Below are positions 12,679 through 23,205 of a stretch of DNA of 64,000 bases, one piece after another. Numbering within the stretch: the first letter of the stretch is position 1; each line of letters begins with the position of its first letter. The stretch comes from Zea mays (Eukaryota; Streptophyta; Magnoliopsida; Poales; Poaceae): assembly GCF_902167145.1 (NCBI RefSeq), contig NC_050098.1, positions 132,630,207 through 132,694,206 of the forward strand, given 5' to 3'. The notes below the pieces were generated by a model. It saw only the letters and a program-made list of their open reading frames with translations. It searched no databases and was not told where the DNA came from. The translations under genes and the position numbers were made by a program.

Positions 12679-12865
12679 TCATCCTAGTCATTCTATGGTG
12701 GGGTTAGTGACTTTCCACTTTTGGCTTCATGCTTCGTGAAGAAGCGCGTCTTCGACTAGATTCTGGTCTATGGGAGCAAGAACAGAACTAGCAGTTGTAG
12801 ACTTTTCGAGAGGCATGACGAAGGTTTCTCTCGTGGTCGTGGAGTACAGTCTACAGTACAATCTC
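12679..12865 (-). pseudogene. N-terminal gag fragment of the old Tat/Cinful-like element
   Basis: The minus strand has an ATG after an ACCTTCGTC leader, opening a short protein with QNLVEDALLHEA and then a stop. This resembles the start of the Cinful-related gag at 61493-61595 (PNQDVLSLREARSQK) in length, position and leader. It is the upstream part of the gag split by the solo LTR. No primer site or LTR of this element is visible to the right. Confidence 0.5.
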
Positions 12866-13604
12866 TAAAAGTTGCCTAGAGGGGGGTGAATAGGCGAGCA
12901 AAAAAATTCAACAAAAAACTAGAAACGAACTATGTAAAACCGAATTGATCTCGAAGTTCACCCAGTTAACTTTGCAAATGGGATGTCCTAGATGATCCAT
13001 AGGGTTCAAAGTAGTAGATCTGAGAAGGGCACTTCTCAAAATCCACACACCAAAAAGATATAAACAAATCTTCCACAGAATGGTGAGAGAACGAAGAACA
13101 CAAACAAACACAATGAGCAAGAATACAACAAACACAAGATTTATACCAAGGTTCGGTCACACCACAAAGGTGTCCTACTTCCTCGTTGAGGCGCCCATAA
13201 AGAGCTGGTTCTCTTTTAACCCTTATCCTCCCTTTGTCGACCATAAAAGTTAAGCTCACCCACTAATCATTGCTCACACAAGCGGGTAACACAAACTTTA
13301 TTGTGGTCTTTCATAAGATTTGGAGTCTCACAAGCGGCATCTAGTCGTCTAGAAGCTAGAAGCTCCAAGAGTAATGAATCCACAAAGAACTCGATGTAGT
13401 ACCAAAGCTCGAATAAAGAAGAGCAAGAAGGATTTGAAGATGAAGCACAAAAACCCACAACTCTTCAATCTCACTCAAAGATTTCTCTCCAAAGATTTGA
13501 AATGGGAGAGGCAAGAGATGTGTGAGAGAGAGTGGGGAGTGTTTCTCAGGTTAGAAATGGAGTTTAAGGTGTGCTCTTGTGTGGGGGAGATAGGTAGGAG
13601 TGAG

Positions 13605-13613
13605 TATATATAG
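13605..13613 (-). promoter_or_regulatory. TATA box in the copia solo LTR
   Basis: The minus strand reads CTATATATA, followed downstream by a pyrimidine-rich CTCCTACC stretch. The position fits the U3/R boundary. Confidence 0.5.
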
Positions 13614-13789
13614 TTAGGGCTCCAAAACTAGCCATTTGGAACTTTCTACACAAACGCCTAGTCAGACCCTGACCCTAGTTGAACCTCCCCCAAGGCCAGT
13701 TCAACTGTTTTTGACCAGAGAGGTCCGTGGGTAAAACCTCGGTTGAACCTACCCTGGACCCCAGTTGAACCTGCCTGAGACCCCGATTG

Positions 13790-14100
13790 AAGTTAAGTTC
13801 AACTAAGCTGAAGAAATGCTCAACTCAGTTGAAGTTAAGTTCAACTGAGCTAAATTTATGTTCAACTTAGCTGAAGTCAAGTTCAACTCAGCTAAAGAAA
13901 AGCTCAACTCAGCTTAAGTTAAGTTTAGCTCAGCTGAAGTTAAGTTCAACTCAACTGAAGTCAAGTTCAACTAAGCTGAATAAAAGCTCAACTCCGCTGA
14001 AGTCAAGTTCATCTTAGCTAAAGAAAAGTTCAACTCAACTGAAGTTAAGTTGAACTCATCTGAAGAAAAGCTCAACTCAGCTAAAGTTAAGTTGATTTTT
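13790..14100. repeat. About 20-bp minisatellite of AACTCAGCTGAAGTTAAGTTC type
   Basis: About 14 imperfect tandem copies of a 20-22 bp unit alternate a CAGCTGA core with a TTAAGTTCAACT spacer. AAGTT/AACTT and CAGCTG are self-complementary, so neighbouring units can pair. The array lies in the U3 part of the solo LTR. Confidence 0.8.
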
Positions 14101-15131
14101 TCTGAAAGAAAGTTAAGTTGCTTCTCAATAGGAAGACTCTCCGTCTCTCAAACCTGACATCAGTCAAACTCATAGTGTCCAATGAATTTGTTTTCAAAAT
14201 AGCTTTTGAATCTTAGAAGCTTGAGCTTTGGCAAACACCAACCTTCTTTTTGGATCCCCCATGATAGTACAATGATTTCTATACTCAAGTTAAATAAAAT
14301 ATAATGAAGTAAACTCCTTGAGTCATTAGTGTCTCATGTGTGATTTCTGCATTGTGTTGCTTCATAAGGACCACAAACATCTTTGCCTCATATTTTGAAG
14401 CAAACCCAAATCACGCCTGTGACTTTAACCATTTCACCATATATGAGCTCAACTCATGGCTTCAAGTCACCTTATTGATGCATCAACACAATATAACTCT
14501 TCATAGCTGGTTAGTTCATCGACTTAGTGCAAGTACTTTGTGCTTCACCTTAGCCATGGTACCTCAGTCCACAAGCAGTCACTTGTCCTTCACCTTCGCT
14601 TAGTCCCTTGAAGCCCTTTCCTTGTTATCTTCACCCTATCAAGCCATTCTTGAGTCACATCATATTTGGCATCCATTGATATAATCATTTCTTCAATATT
14701 ATGAACCTTGCTTGAATGTCATCTAGATATAAATTCTAACATCAATCAAGCTCTAGTTTGATTCTCATAGAAGTATATATGGACTAATAGTAATATGGTC
14801 AAGCCAAATTCACAATTCCTCATATCTTATTCACTTTGGCTTGACCAATCCTTTTAATCACTTCAACCTCTATTCTGATCATATTTATGCATAGTGATTT
14901 CTCAGGTCTTGTCCATATATTCAAACCAATATAGAGACCATATTATATCCATTTGCATTGTCTCATTGGTTATTTAACCTTGTGTTGAACCTTTGTTCAC
15001 TGATCATTATACACTATTCAAGTATGTTCATCATATTGAATTTCTATTCAACACTTAGTAAACTTGTTAGACCTTTAAATGTGTTGTTATCTAAATCACC
15101 AAAACCCACAAAAGGGATGAATGCACTTTCA

Positions 15132-15601
15132 GTCTCTAGCACACCAAACAAACGACTGAGTTGCTAGACTATCTCCAGTAGCTTACGCATCATATCTCCT
15201 ATTTCAGTCTTCACTCTGTGAACAATATATAGTGCAAAACAACGTTTTGGGCGACTATATAGGTAACCTATTAGACATGATCTAATGGGGACAGGTAGGG
15301 TAGGCTCGATCCCTGAATGGTATTTTCGATGGCACAATACATTGAACACCTCACACGCGCGCGGAGGAGTAGCTGGACCTAGAGAGCGGAAATCTCCTCC
15401 GCTTCAACAGTGCAGTGGTCTAGAGGGGGAAATCAGGACGAAGAACGAACCACGAACTCACATGGTGTCAGGAGATTTGGAACAAAAGGAGGAACGTGTG
15501 ATGCCTCTATTCTGTTCTTGGCTTCCTGCTCATGGAAATCCCATTCCCACACCAACTGCTGGTGGAGTGGTGGCCACACCTACCCACGAAGGGTCAGTCC
15601 C
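15132..15601. other. Flank between two elements, no gene recognised
   Basis: 470 bp separate the copia solo LTR from the Opie-like element. It holds short GC-rich open stretches but no domain I recognise. The first part (TATCTCCAGTAGCTTACGCAT) resembles grass MITE ends, but I see no matching partner. Confidence 0.4.
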
Positions 15602-16830
15602 TGAAAGGAAAATGTGCCCTTGGGCCATTTCTAAGTATTTTGGAGATTAAGTGCCAACACAAAATGATTTAAGTGTTAAACTGTGCCAAATGGTGGATGA
15701 AGTGCAAATCAACACAAAGGTATGATTCTAGACTTAGTACATTGGTTTTTGTGTACTAACATATTTGTCTAAGTGCTAGAATCGGAGAAAATACAAAAGG
15801 AAAATGACTTGGCTGAAGCAGCCAAGACTATGCTCAGTTTGGGTGCACCGAAATGTCTGGTGGTGCACCGGACAGTGTTCGGTGCGCCAGGCTGGCGCTA
15901 GTCAACTGGTCGCTCTCAGGAACTCGACAACGGCGTACGACTATAATTCACCGGACTGTCAGCCAACGATCGGCCGAGCCAACGGTCGGTCGCGCAATCC
16001 GCGCGTGACGTGTGGCCGGGCCAACGGTCTGATGGGGGCACCGGACCGTCCGGTGTACACCGGACAATGTCTGGTGCGCCAACGGCTCCAATTCCTCAAC
16101 GGTTGGCTGCGCCAGATTAGGAAAGCAATCAGCACCGAACACTGAACAGTGCCTGTCCGGTGGTGCACCGGACTATCCGGTGCGCCACCCGATAGAAGGC
16201 AAGGATTGCCTTCCCGGATTGCTTCCAATGGCTCCTAGCTGCCTTGGGGCTATAAAAGGGACCCCTAGGCGCATGAAGGAGAACACCAAGCATTCTTTGA
16301 TCATCTCTAAGCACCAAGACTTCATTCTAGCGCATTTGATTCGTTGTGATAGCAATTTGAGCTCCTCTTGAGTTGAGAACTCCATGTGTGAACCTAGAGC
16401 TCAAGTTGTGACTAGTGTGCGTGTTTGTGCTGTTGCTTTGAGGCTTGTGTGTGTGTTGCTTTTCCCTCCCTTACATCCGTGCTGCTTTGTGATCATCATT
16501 TGTAAGGGCGAGAGGCTCCAAGTTGTGGAGATTCCTCGCGAACGGGATATAGTGAAAGAAAGAAACACTGTGGTATTCAAGTGGATCCTTGGATCACTTG
16601 AAAGGGGTTGAGTGCAACCCTCGTCCATTGGGACGCCACAACGTGGAGTAGGCAAGTGTTGTACTTGGCCGAACCACGGGATAACTCGCGTGTCTTTTGT
16701 GATTGTTTTTTTGTGATACTTGAGTTCACAAGAGCTCGCTATTTAGCCTACTAACACTTAATCAAATTTTGTGGCTATAAGTTTCAAGTTTTTTCAGGAT
16801 CACCTATTCACCCCCCTCTAGGTGCTCTCA
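15602..16830 (+). repeat. 5' LTR of the Opie-like element
   Basis: 1229 bp, from TGAAAGGAAAATGTGCCC to GGTGCTCTCA. It has TATA box TATAAAAG (16251-16258). U3 contains decayed copies of a CCGGACTGTCCGG palindrome (15840-16200). Confidence 0.92.
16251..16258 (+). promoter_or_regulatory. LTR TATA box (Opie-like, 5' LTR)
   Basis: TATAAAAG in the context GGGGCTATAAAAGGGACCC; identical context at 23863-23870 in the 3' LTR. It is the probable promoter for the element RNA. Confidence 0.8.
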
Positions 16831-16831
16831 A

Positions 16832-16843
16832 TTGGTATCAGAG
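16832..16843 (+). other. Primer binding site, initiator tRNA-Met type
   Basis: TTGGTATCAGAG follows the LTR end after one base. TGGTATCAGAG is the standard complement of the plant initiator tRNA-Met 3' end. Confidence 0.85.
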
Positions 16844-16880
16844 ATGTTCTCTTCACGAAAGGGACTAATCACCCGAAGAG

Positions 16881-19195
16881 ATGGATCCTAAGGGAAAGGG
16901 GATGGTGGTCAATGACAATGAGAAGGAGTCCATCTTCAACGAGCCGAGGGATGACAAAGCCAATGACTTCGGCTCGAGTCAAAAGAAGAAGGATGGAAAG
17001 AAGAAGAGGCGCATTAAGAAGATTGTCTACTACGACAGCGACGAATCCTCCTCTTCTCAAAAAGACGACGAATACGAGGAGAAAAAGAAAACGGTTAACT
17101 CGAACTTTTCTTTCGATTATTCTCGTATTCCGCAAAATTCCAATGCTCATTTGCTTTCCATTCCTCTTGGTAAACCTCCACACTTTGATGGAGAGGACTA
17201 CGGATTTTGGAGTCACAAAATGCATAGCCATTTGTTCTCTCTTCCTCCAAGTATATGGGAGATAGTAGAAAATGGAATGCAATTTGATAGTTCGGATAAT
17301 TCTATGTTTATCAATGAACAAATCCATAAAAATGCACAAGCTACTACTGTTCTTTTAGCATCCTTGTGCAAGGAAGAATACAATAAGGTGAGCGGCTTGG
17401 ATAACGCTAAGCAGATCTGGGACATCCTCAAGATCTCGCATGAGGGGAACGATGCCACCATGCTCACCAAGATGGAGTTGGTGGAAGGTGAACTAGGAAG
17501 GTTCGCGATGATCAGGGGAGAGGAGCCAACTCAAACGTACAATAGGCTCAAGACCCTGGTCAACAAGATAAGGAGCATGGGAGCACGAGATGGACGGACC
17601 ACGACGTCGTCCGACTTATGCTAAGGTCCTTCACTGTCCTTGATCCACATCTTGTAAACTCTATTCGTGAGAACCCTAGGTACATCAAGATGACGCCCGA
17701 GGAAATACTCGGAAAGTTTGTAAGCGGGCGAATGATGATCAAGGAGGCAAGATTTGTTGATGAGGCGTTGAATGGCCCAATGCCGATCCATGAGCCTCAA
17801 ACCGTTGCTCTCAAAGCAACAAGTAGCAGGGAGACGCTACCTAGCAAGGTGGCACTAGTTGAGGCGGCCGGGCTAAATGAGAATGAAATGGCCCTCATCA
17901 TCAAGCGCTTCAAGACAGCGCTCAAAGGTCGCAAGGAGCATCCCAACAAGAGCAAGACGAAGGGAAAGCGCTTCTGCTTCAAGTGTGGTAAGATTGGTCA
18001 CTTTATTGCTAACTGTCCCGATAATGATAGTGACCAGGAACAAGGAAAGAGCGGAAAGTGGGAAAAGAAGAAGACCTACAAAAAGGCAAAGGGCGAGGCA
18101 CACCTTGGAAAGGAGTGGGATTCGGATTGCTCCTCGTCCGACTCCGACAACGAAGGACTCGTCGCCTCAGCCTTCAACAAGTCAGCTCTCTTCCCCAACG
18201 AGCATCACACCTGCCTCATGGCAAAGGAGAAGAAGGTAAGTACTCGAAGTACCATTACGTATGCTTCTTCAGGTGATGATGAGTCTAGTGATGATGAAGT
18301 AGACTACGCTAGTTTATTCAAAGGTTTAGATAGAACTAAAATTGATAAGATCAATGAATTAATTGATGCTTTGAATGAGAAGAATAGATTGTTAGAGAAG
18401 CAAGAGGATCTTTTATATGAAGAGCATGATAAATTTATTAGTGCGCAAAATTCTCTTGCTCTAGAAGTTAAAAGAAATGAAATGCTTTCATGTGAATTAT
18501 CTACATGCCATGAATCTATTTCTAGCTTAAAGAGTATTAATGATGACTTGAATGCTAAGTTAGAAGTAGCTAATAAATCTAGCTCATGTATTGATGCATG
18601 TGTTGAGCACCTTACTTCTATTGCAAAATTAAATGGTGAAGTGGCTAGTCTTAATGCCCAACTTAAGACTAGCAAAAATGATTTTGATAAACTAAAATTT
18701 GCAAGGGATGCCTATACTATTGGTAGACACCCCTCTATTAAGGATGGGCTTGGTTTTCGAAGGGAAGCCAAGAACTTAACAAGTCATAAGGCTCCCATCT
18801 CCGCCAAGGAGAAAGGGAAGGCCCCTATGGCAAAGAGTAGTCAAAAGAACCATGCTTTTATGTATCATGATAGGAAGTTTTCTAGAAATGTTCATCATGA
18901 TAGGAGTTACAATGCTTATGACTCACATGCCATGTTTGCGTCAAGTTCCAATTTTAATGGTAGGCCTAGGAGAAATTTTGTGTCTTATGCTCCTAGGAAA
19001 GTGTTTTATGAATCTACCACTATGTTTCATGCTTGCAATGCTAAGTTTGTTCTTTCATGTAGAAATGAAAAAGTAATTGCTAAAAAGGTAGGGGCCAAAT
19101 GCAAGGGAGACAAGACTTGCATTTGGGTCCCTAAGGCTATTGTAACTAACCTTGTAGGACCCAACAAGAGTTGGGTACCTAAAACCCAAGCCTAA
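16881..19195 (+). pseudogene. Gag of the Opie-like element, one frameshift
   Basis: Gag is the structural particle protein. It starts at the ATG 16881 and runs open to 17624. A single-base loss in a G run near 17580 moves it to the frame open at 17618-19195. A lysine-rich N terminus is followed by the gag domain with the NHLLSIPLGKPPHFDGEDY-type opening (about 17145-17210) and the LTKMELVEGELGRF block (about 17460-17510). The CCHC zinc knuckle (17975-18016) is complete. The C-terminal part (18250-18720) is acidic then coiled-coil-like. The frame ends in TAA at 19193-19195, in the same phase as the protease. A GT-AG pair at 18236/19207 flanks this stop in phase 0 (see findings). Confidence 0.85.
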
Positions 19196-19207
19196 TTTGC
19201 CTTGCAG
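18236..19207 (+). other. Candidate in-phase intron around the gag/pol stop
   Basis: AAG|GTAAGT (donor, 18233-18241) and TTTGCCTTGCAG|GTT (acceptor, ending 19207) bracket 972 nt, a multiple of three. Both exon edges fall between codons in the gag-protease frame, so removal would delete the gag C terminus and the TAA and fuse gag to protease. A CTAAT branch-like motif (19191-19195) lies close to the acceptor. This is inference from sequence only. Confidence 0.35.
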
Positions 19208-19411
19208 GTTTATGCATCCCGGGGTTCAAGCTGGATTATCGACAACGGATGCACAAACCACATGACGGGGGAGAAGAAGATGTTCACCTCCTACGTCAAG
19301 AACAAAGATTCCCAAGATTCAATCATATTCGGTGACGGGAATCAAGGCAAGGTTAAAGGACTAGGAAAGATTGCTATTTCATCCGAGCACTCCATATCTA
19401 ATGTGTTTTAG
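19202..19411 (+). pseudogene. Aspartic protease of the Opie-like element, active site changed
   Basis: The protease domain would cleave Gag-Pol. The retropepsin core reads WIIDNGCTNHMTG (about 19229-19267); in copia proteases the catalytic triplet is D-S/T-G, so the Ser is replaced by Asn (AGC to AAC would explain it). An FGDGNQGKVKGLG block follows. The frame is lost near 19405, where one base is missing compared with the frame that resumes at VESLGYNLLSVSQ (about 19413). It is in phase with gag across the TAA at 19193. Confidence 0.8.
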
Positions 19412-20625
19412 TTGAGTCGCTCGGGTATAACTTGTTGTCCGTTAGTCAACTATGTAATATGGGGTATAATTGCTTATTCACAAATGTAGATGTGTCTGTC
19501 TTTAGAAGGAGTGATGGTTCATTAGCTTTTAAGGGTGTACTAGACGACAAACTTTATTTAGTTGATTTTGCAAAGGAAGAGGTCGGTCTAGATGCATGCT
19601 TAATTGCTAAGACTAGCATCGGCTGGCTGTGGCATCGCCGTCTAGCACATGTGGGGATGAAGAACCTTCACAAACTTCTAAAGGGAGAACATGTGTTAGG
19701 TCTAACAAATGTGACTTTCGAAAAAGATAGACCTTGTGCAGCTTGTCAAGCAGGTAAACAAGTGGGAAATGCTCATCACAGCAAGAACGTGATGACCACA
19801 TCAAGACCCCTGGAGCTGCTGCATATGGACCTCTTCGGACCCGTCGCCTACCTCATCATCGGGGGAAGTAAGTATGGTCTTGTTATAGTTGATGATTTTT
19901 CCCGCTTCACTTGGGTATTCTTTTTGCAGGATAAATCTGAAACCCAAGGGACCCTCAAGCGCTTCCTAAGGAGAGCTCAAAATGAATTTGAGCTCAAGGT
20001 GAAGAAGATAAGGAGCGACAATGGGTCCGAATTCAAGAATCTTCAAGTGGAAGAGTACCTTGAGGAGGAAGGAATCAAGCACGAGTTCTCCGCTCCCTAC
20101 ACACCACAGCAAAACGGTGTGGTAGAGAGGAAGAACATGACGCTCATAGACATGGAGAGGACGATGCTTGGAGAATTCAAGACACCCGAGCGATTTTGGT
20201 CGGAAGCCGTGAACACGGCTTGCCACGCCATAAACCGGGTCTACCTTCATTGCCTCCTCAAGAAGACGTCGTACGAACTCCTAACCGGTAACAAACCCAA
20301 CGTTTCATATTTTCGTGTATTTGGGAGTAAATGCTACATTCTAGTGAAGAAAGGTAGGAATTCTAAATTTGCTCCCAAAGCTGTAGAAGGGTTTTTGTTA
20401 GGATATGACTCAAATACAAAGGCGTATAGAGTCTTCAACAAATCATCGGGTTTGGTTGAAGTCTCTAGCGACGTTGTATTTGATGAGACTAATGGCTCTC
20501 CAAGAGAGCAAGTTGATCTTAATGATGTAGATGAATATGATGTTCCAACGGACGCAATTTGCACCATGGCGATTGGAGATGTGCGACCACAGGAACACCA
20601 AGAGCAAGATCAACCTTCTTCCTCA
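19412..20625 (+). pseudogene. Integrase of the Opie-like element
   Basis: It would insert the cDNA. A GAG-pre-integrase zinc segment comes first: WLWHRRLAHVGMKNLHKLL with His residues (about 19627-19680) and CAACQAGKQ (about 19736-19762). The catalytic core has Asp in HMDLFGP (19828-19830), Asp in SDNGSEF (20017-20019) and Glu in NGVVERKN (20125-20127), giving 35 residues between the last two, the classic DD35E spacing. The core and the GYDSNTKAYRVFNKSSG region are intact. The frame shifts near 20625 in the acidic linker before RT. Confidence 0.88.
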
Positions 20626-22403
20626 ACAATGGTGCACCCCCAACTCAAGATGATGAACAGGTTCATCAAGAAGAGGCGTGTGATCAAGGGGGAGCACAAG
20701 ATGATCATGTTATGGAGGAAGAAGCACCACAGGCCCCTCCAACTCAAGTTCGAGCGACGATTCAAAGGAATCATCCCGTCGACCAAATATTGGGTGATAT
20801 AAGCAAGGGAGTAACTACTCGCTCTAGATTAGTTAATTTTTGTGAGCATTACTCTTTTGTCTCTTCTATTGAGCCTTTCAGGGTAGAAGAGGCCTTGCTA
20901 GATCCGGACTGGGTGTTGGCCATGCAGGAAGAGCTCAACAACTTCAAGCAAAATGAAGTTTGGACACTGGTGCCTCGTCCGAAGCAAAATGTTGTGGGAA
21001 CCAAGTGGGTGTTCCGCAACAAACAAGACGAGCACGGGGTGGTGACAAGGAACAAGGCACGACTTGTGGCAAAAGGTTATGTCCAAGTCGCAGGTTTGGA
21101 CTTTGAGGAGACTTTTGCTCCTGTAGCTAGGCTAGAGTCCATTCGCATTTTGTTAGCCTATGCCGCTCACCATTCTTTCAGGTTGTTCCAAATGGATGTG
21201 AAGAGCGCTTTCCTCAATGGGCCAATCAAGGAGGAGGTGTACGTAGAGCAACCCCCTGGCTTTGAGGATGAACGGTACCCCGACCACGTGTGTAAGCTCT
21301 CTAAGGCGCTCTATGGACTTAAGCAAGCTCCAAGAGCATGGTATGAATGCCTTAGAGACTTTTTAATTGCAAATGCTTTCAAGGTTGGGAAAGCTGATCC
21401 AACTTTATTCACTAAGACTTGTGATGGTGACTTATTTGTATGCCAAATTTATGTCGATGACATAATATTTGGTTCTACTAACCAAAAGTCTTGTGAAGAG
21501 TTTAGCAGGGTGATGACTCAAAAATTTGAGATGTCGATGATGGGCGAGTTGAACTACTTCCTTGGGTTCCAAGTGAAGCAACTCAAGGATGGCACCTTCA
21601 TATCCCAAACGAAGTACACGCAAGACTTGATCAAGCGGTTCGGAATGAAGGACGCCAAGCCCGCAAAGACTCCAATGGGAACCGACGGACATGTCGACCT
21701 CAACAAAGGAGGTAAGTCCGTTGATCAAAAGGCATACCGGTCTATGATAGGTTCCTTGCTTTACTTATGTGCTAGTAGACCGGATATTATGCTAAGCGTA
21801 TGCATGTGTGCTAGATTTCAATCCGATCCAAGAGAGTGTCACCTTGTGGTCGTTAAGCGAATCCTTAGATATTTAGTTGCTACGCCTTGCTTCAGGATCT
21901 GGTATCCAAAGGGGTCTACCTTTGACTTGATTGGATACTCAGACTCCGATTATGCTAGATGCAATGTTGATAGGAAGAGTACATCAGGGATGTGCCAATT
22001 CTTAGGAAGGTCCCTGGTGTCTTGGAGTTCTAAGAAACAAACTTCCGTTGCCCTATCCACCGCTAAGGCCGAGTATGTTGCCGCAGGACAGTGTTGCGCG
22101 CAACTACTTTGGATGAGGCAAACCCTCTAGGACTTTGGCTACAATCTGAGCAAAGTCCCACTCCTATGTGATAATGAGAGTGCAATCCACATGGCGGATA
22201 ATCCTGTTGAACACAGCCGCACTAAGCACATAGACATCCGGCATCACTTTTTGAGAGACCACCAGCAAAAGGGAGATATCGAAGTGTTTTATGTTAGCAC
22301 CGAGAACCAGCTAGCCGATATCTTTACCAAGCCTCTAGATGAGTCAACCTTTTGCAGGCTGCGCAGTGAGCTAAATGTCTTAGATTCGCGGAACTTGGAT
22401 TGA
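20626..22403 (+). pseudogene. Reverse transcriptase and RNase H of the Opie-like element
   Basis: It would make the DNA copy and remove the RNA template. After an acidic Q/E-rich linker, RT_copia begins around 20890 ([15 protein letters not shown]). It contains [12 protein letters not shown] (about 21187-21222), the PPGF and [14 protein letters not shown] blocks (21250-21345), and an intact YVDD box (21450-21461). RNase H starts near 21915 ([10 protein letters not shown]) with [20 protein letters not shown]. An in-frame TAG at 22128-22130 cuts RNase H. The same frame continues with LCDNESAIHMADNP and the final helix, ending at 22403. RT would survive alone but RNase H is broken. Confidence 0.88.
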
Positions 22404-23190
22404 TTTATAGCATACATGTGTTTTATGCCTTTGATCATGTTCCTTTATGCATTTTGTTGTTTATATATTGCTCAAGTTGTACATGCAAATCCCCGGACCT
22501 CAAAAGTCCATGTGTGAATGATGCACATATTTAGGGGGAGATGTGCTACAACTTGACTCTTTGAGACTAACCATGTGCTTGAGTGTTCTTAAATTAGTCT
22601 CAAAGGTGTATTGAAAGGGAAAGGTGGACTTGGACCATGAAAGACTTCCACTGCACTCCGATGAGAGGGTAACTTACTCCAAGTTCATCTCCATGCTCTT
22701 ATTGCCTTTGATTGAAAATTTTGGTGAGGCAATGAGGTTAAAGGGCCAAAAATGATCTCGTTTTGGTGCTTGATGCCAAAGGGGGAGAAATTAAGGCCAA
22801 AGCAAATGGATCAGCTACCACTTGAGAGAATTTTGAAAATAGTAGAATTTTGAAAATAGTAGAGTTAGAGCTTTTGTTTTTGTTTTGTCAAAATACTCTT
22901 ATTGTCTCTTATTGTCAAAAATTGGTCTCTTGTGGGGAGAATGTTTGATTATGGGAAAAAGGGGGAGTTTTTGAATCTTTGATCAATTTCTCTTGAAATG
23001 CCTCTCTTTATGCCTCAACAAGTGTGTTTGACTTAGAGATAGGAAATTGAAGTTGATTTGCAAAAACAAACCAAGTGGTGGCAAAGAATGATCCAAATAT
23101 GCCAAATTTGAATAAAAAACAATTCTTGTTCTTATTTGCATTGTTGTTGCACTTCTATGTGTTGCTTTTTGTTGTGTTGGCATAAATCAC
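22404..23190 (+). other. 3' non-coding region with repeated polypurine tracts
   Basis: About 790 bp between pol and the 3' LTR with no coding potential. Besides the terminal tract it holds internal AGGGGGAG tracts at 22532-22542, 22778-22790 and 22955-22967. A long 3' region with spare tracts is usual in the SIRE/Maximus group. Confidence 0.75.
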
Positions 23191-23205
23191 CAAAAAGGGG
23201 GAGAT
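23191..23205 (+). other. Polypurine tract of the Opie-like element
   Basis: CAAAAAGGGGGAGAT directly precedes the 3' LTR TGAAAGGG. It is the expected primer for plus-strand DNA. Confidence 0.85.

Larger units (their letters stand above)
12866..15131 (-). mobile_element. Copia-type solo LTR, 2.3 kb
   Basis: Read on the minus strand it begins TGAAAGTGCATTCATCCC (15131) and ends with the CACCCCCCTCTAGGCAACTTTT-like terminus (12866). That terminus is a hallmark of SIRE/Maximus-group copia LTRs; the Opie-like element here ends CACCCCCCTCTAGGTGCTCTCA. There is no internal domain. The flanking 5-mers ATCTC (12861-12865) and GTCTC (15132-15136) match at four of five positions. A TATA box is at 13605-13613 and a minisatellite at about 13790-14100. 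The plus-strand left end reads TAAAAG rather than TGAAAG, one decayed terminal base. Confidence 0.8.

Noticed and set aside
15285..15650. 121-codon frame crossing into the copia 5' LTR
   Set aside because: It runs over the LTR border, has no known domain and no conserved counterpart.
22191..22403. Separate small gene after pol in the copia element
   Set aside because: It is the end of RNase H in the same frame, separated only by the TAG at 22128-22130.
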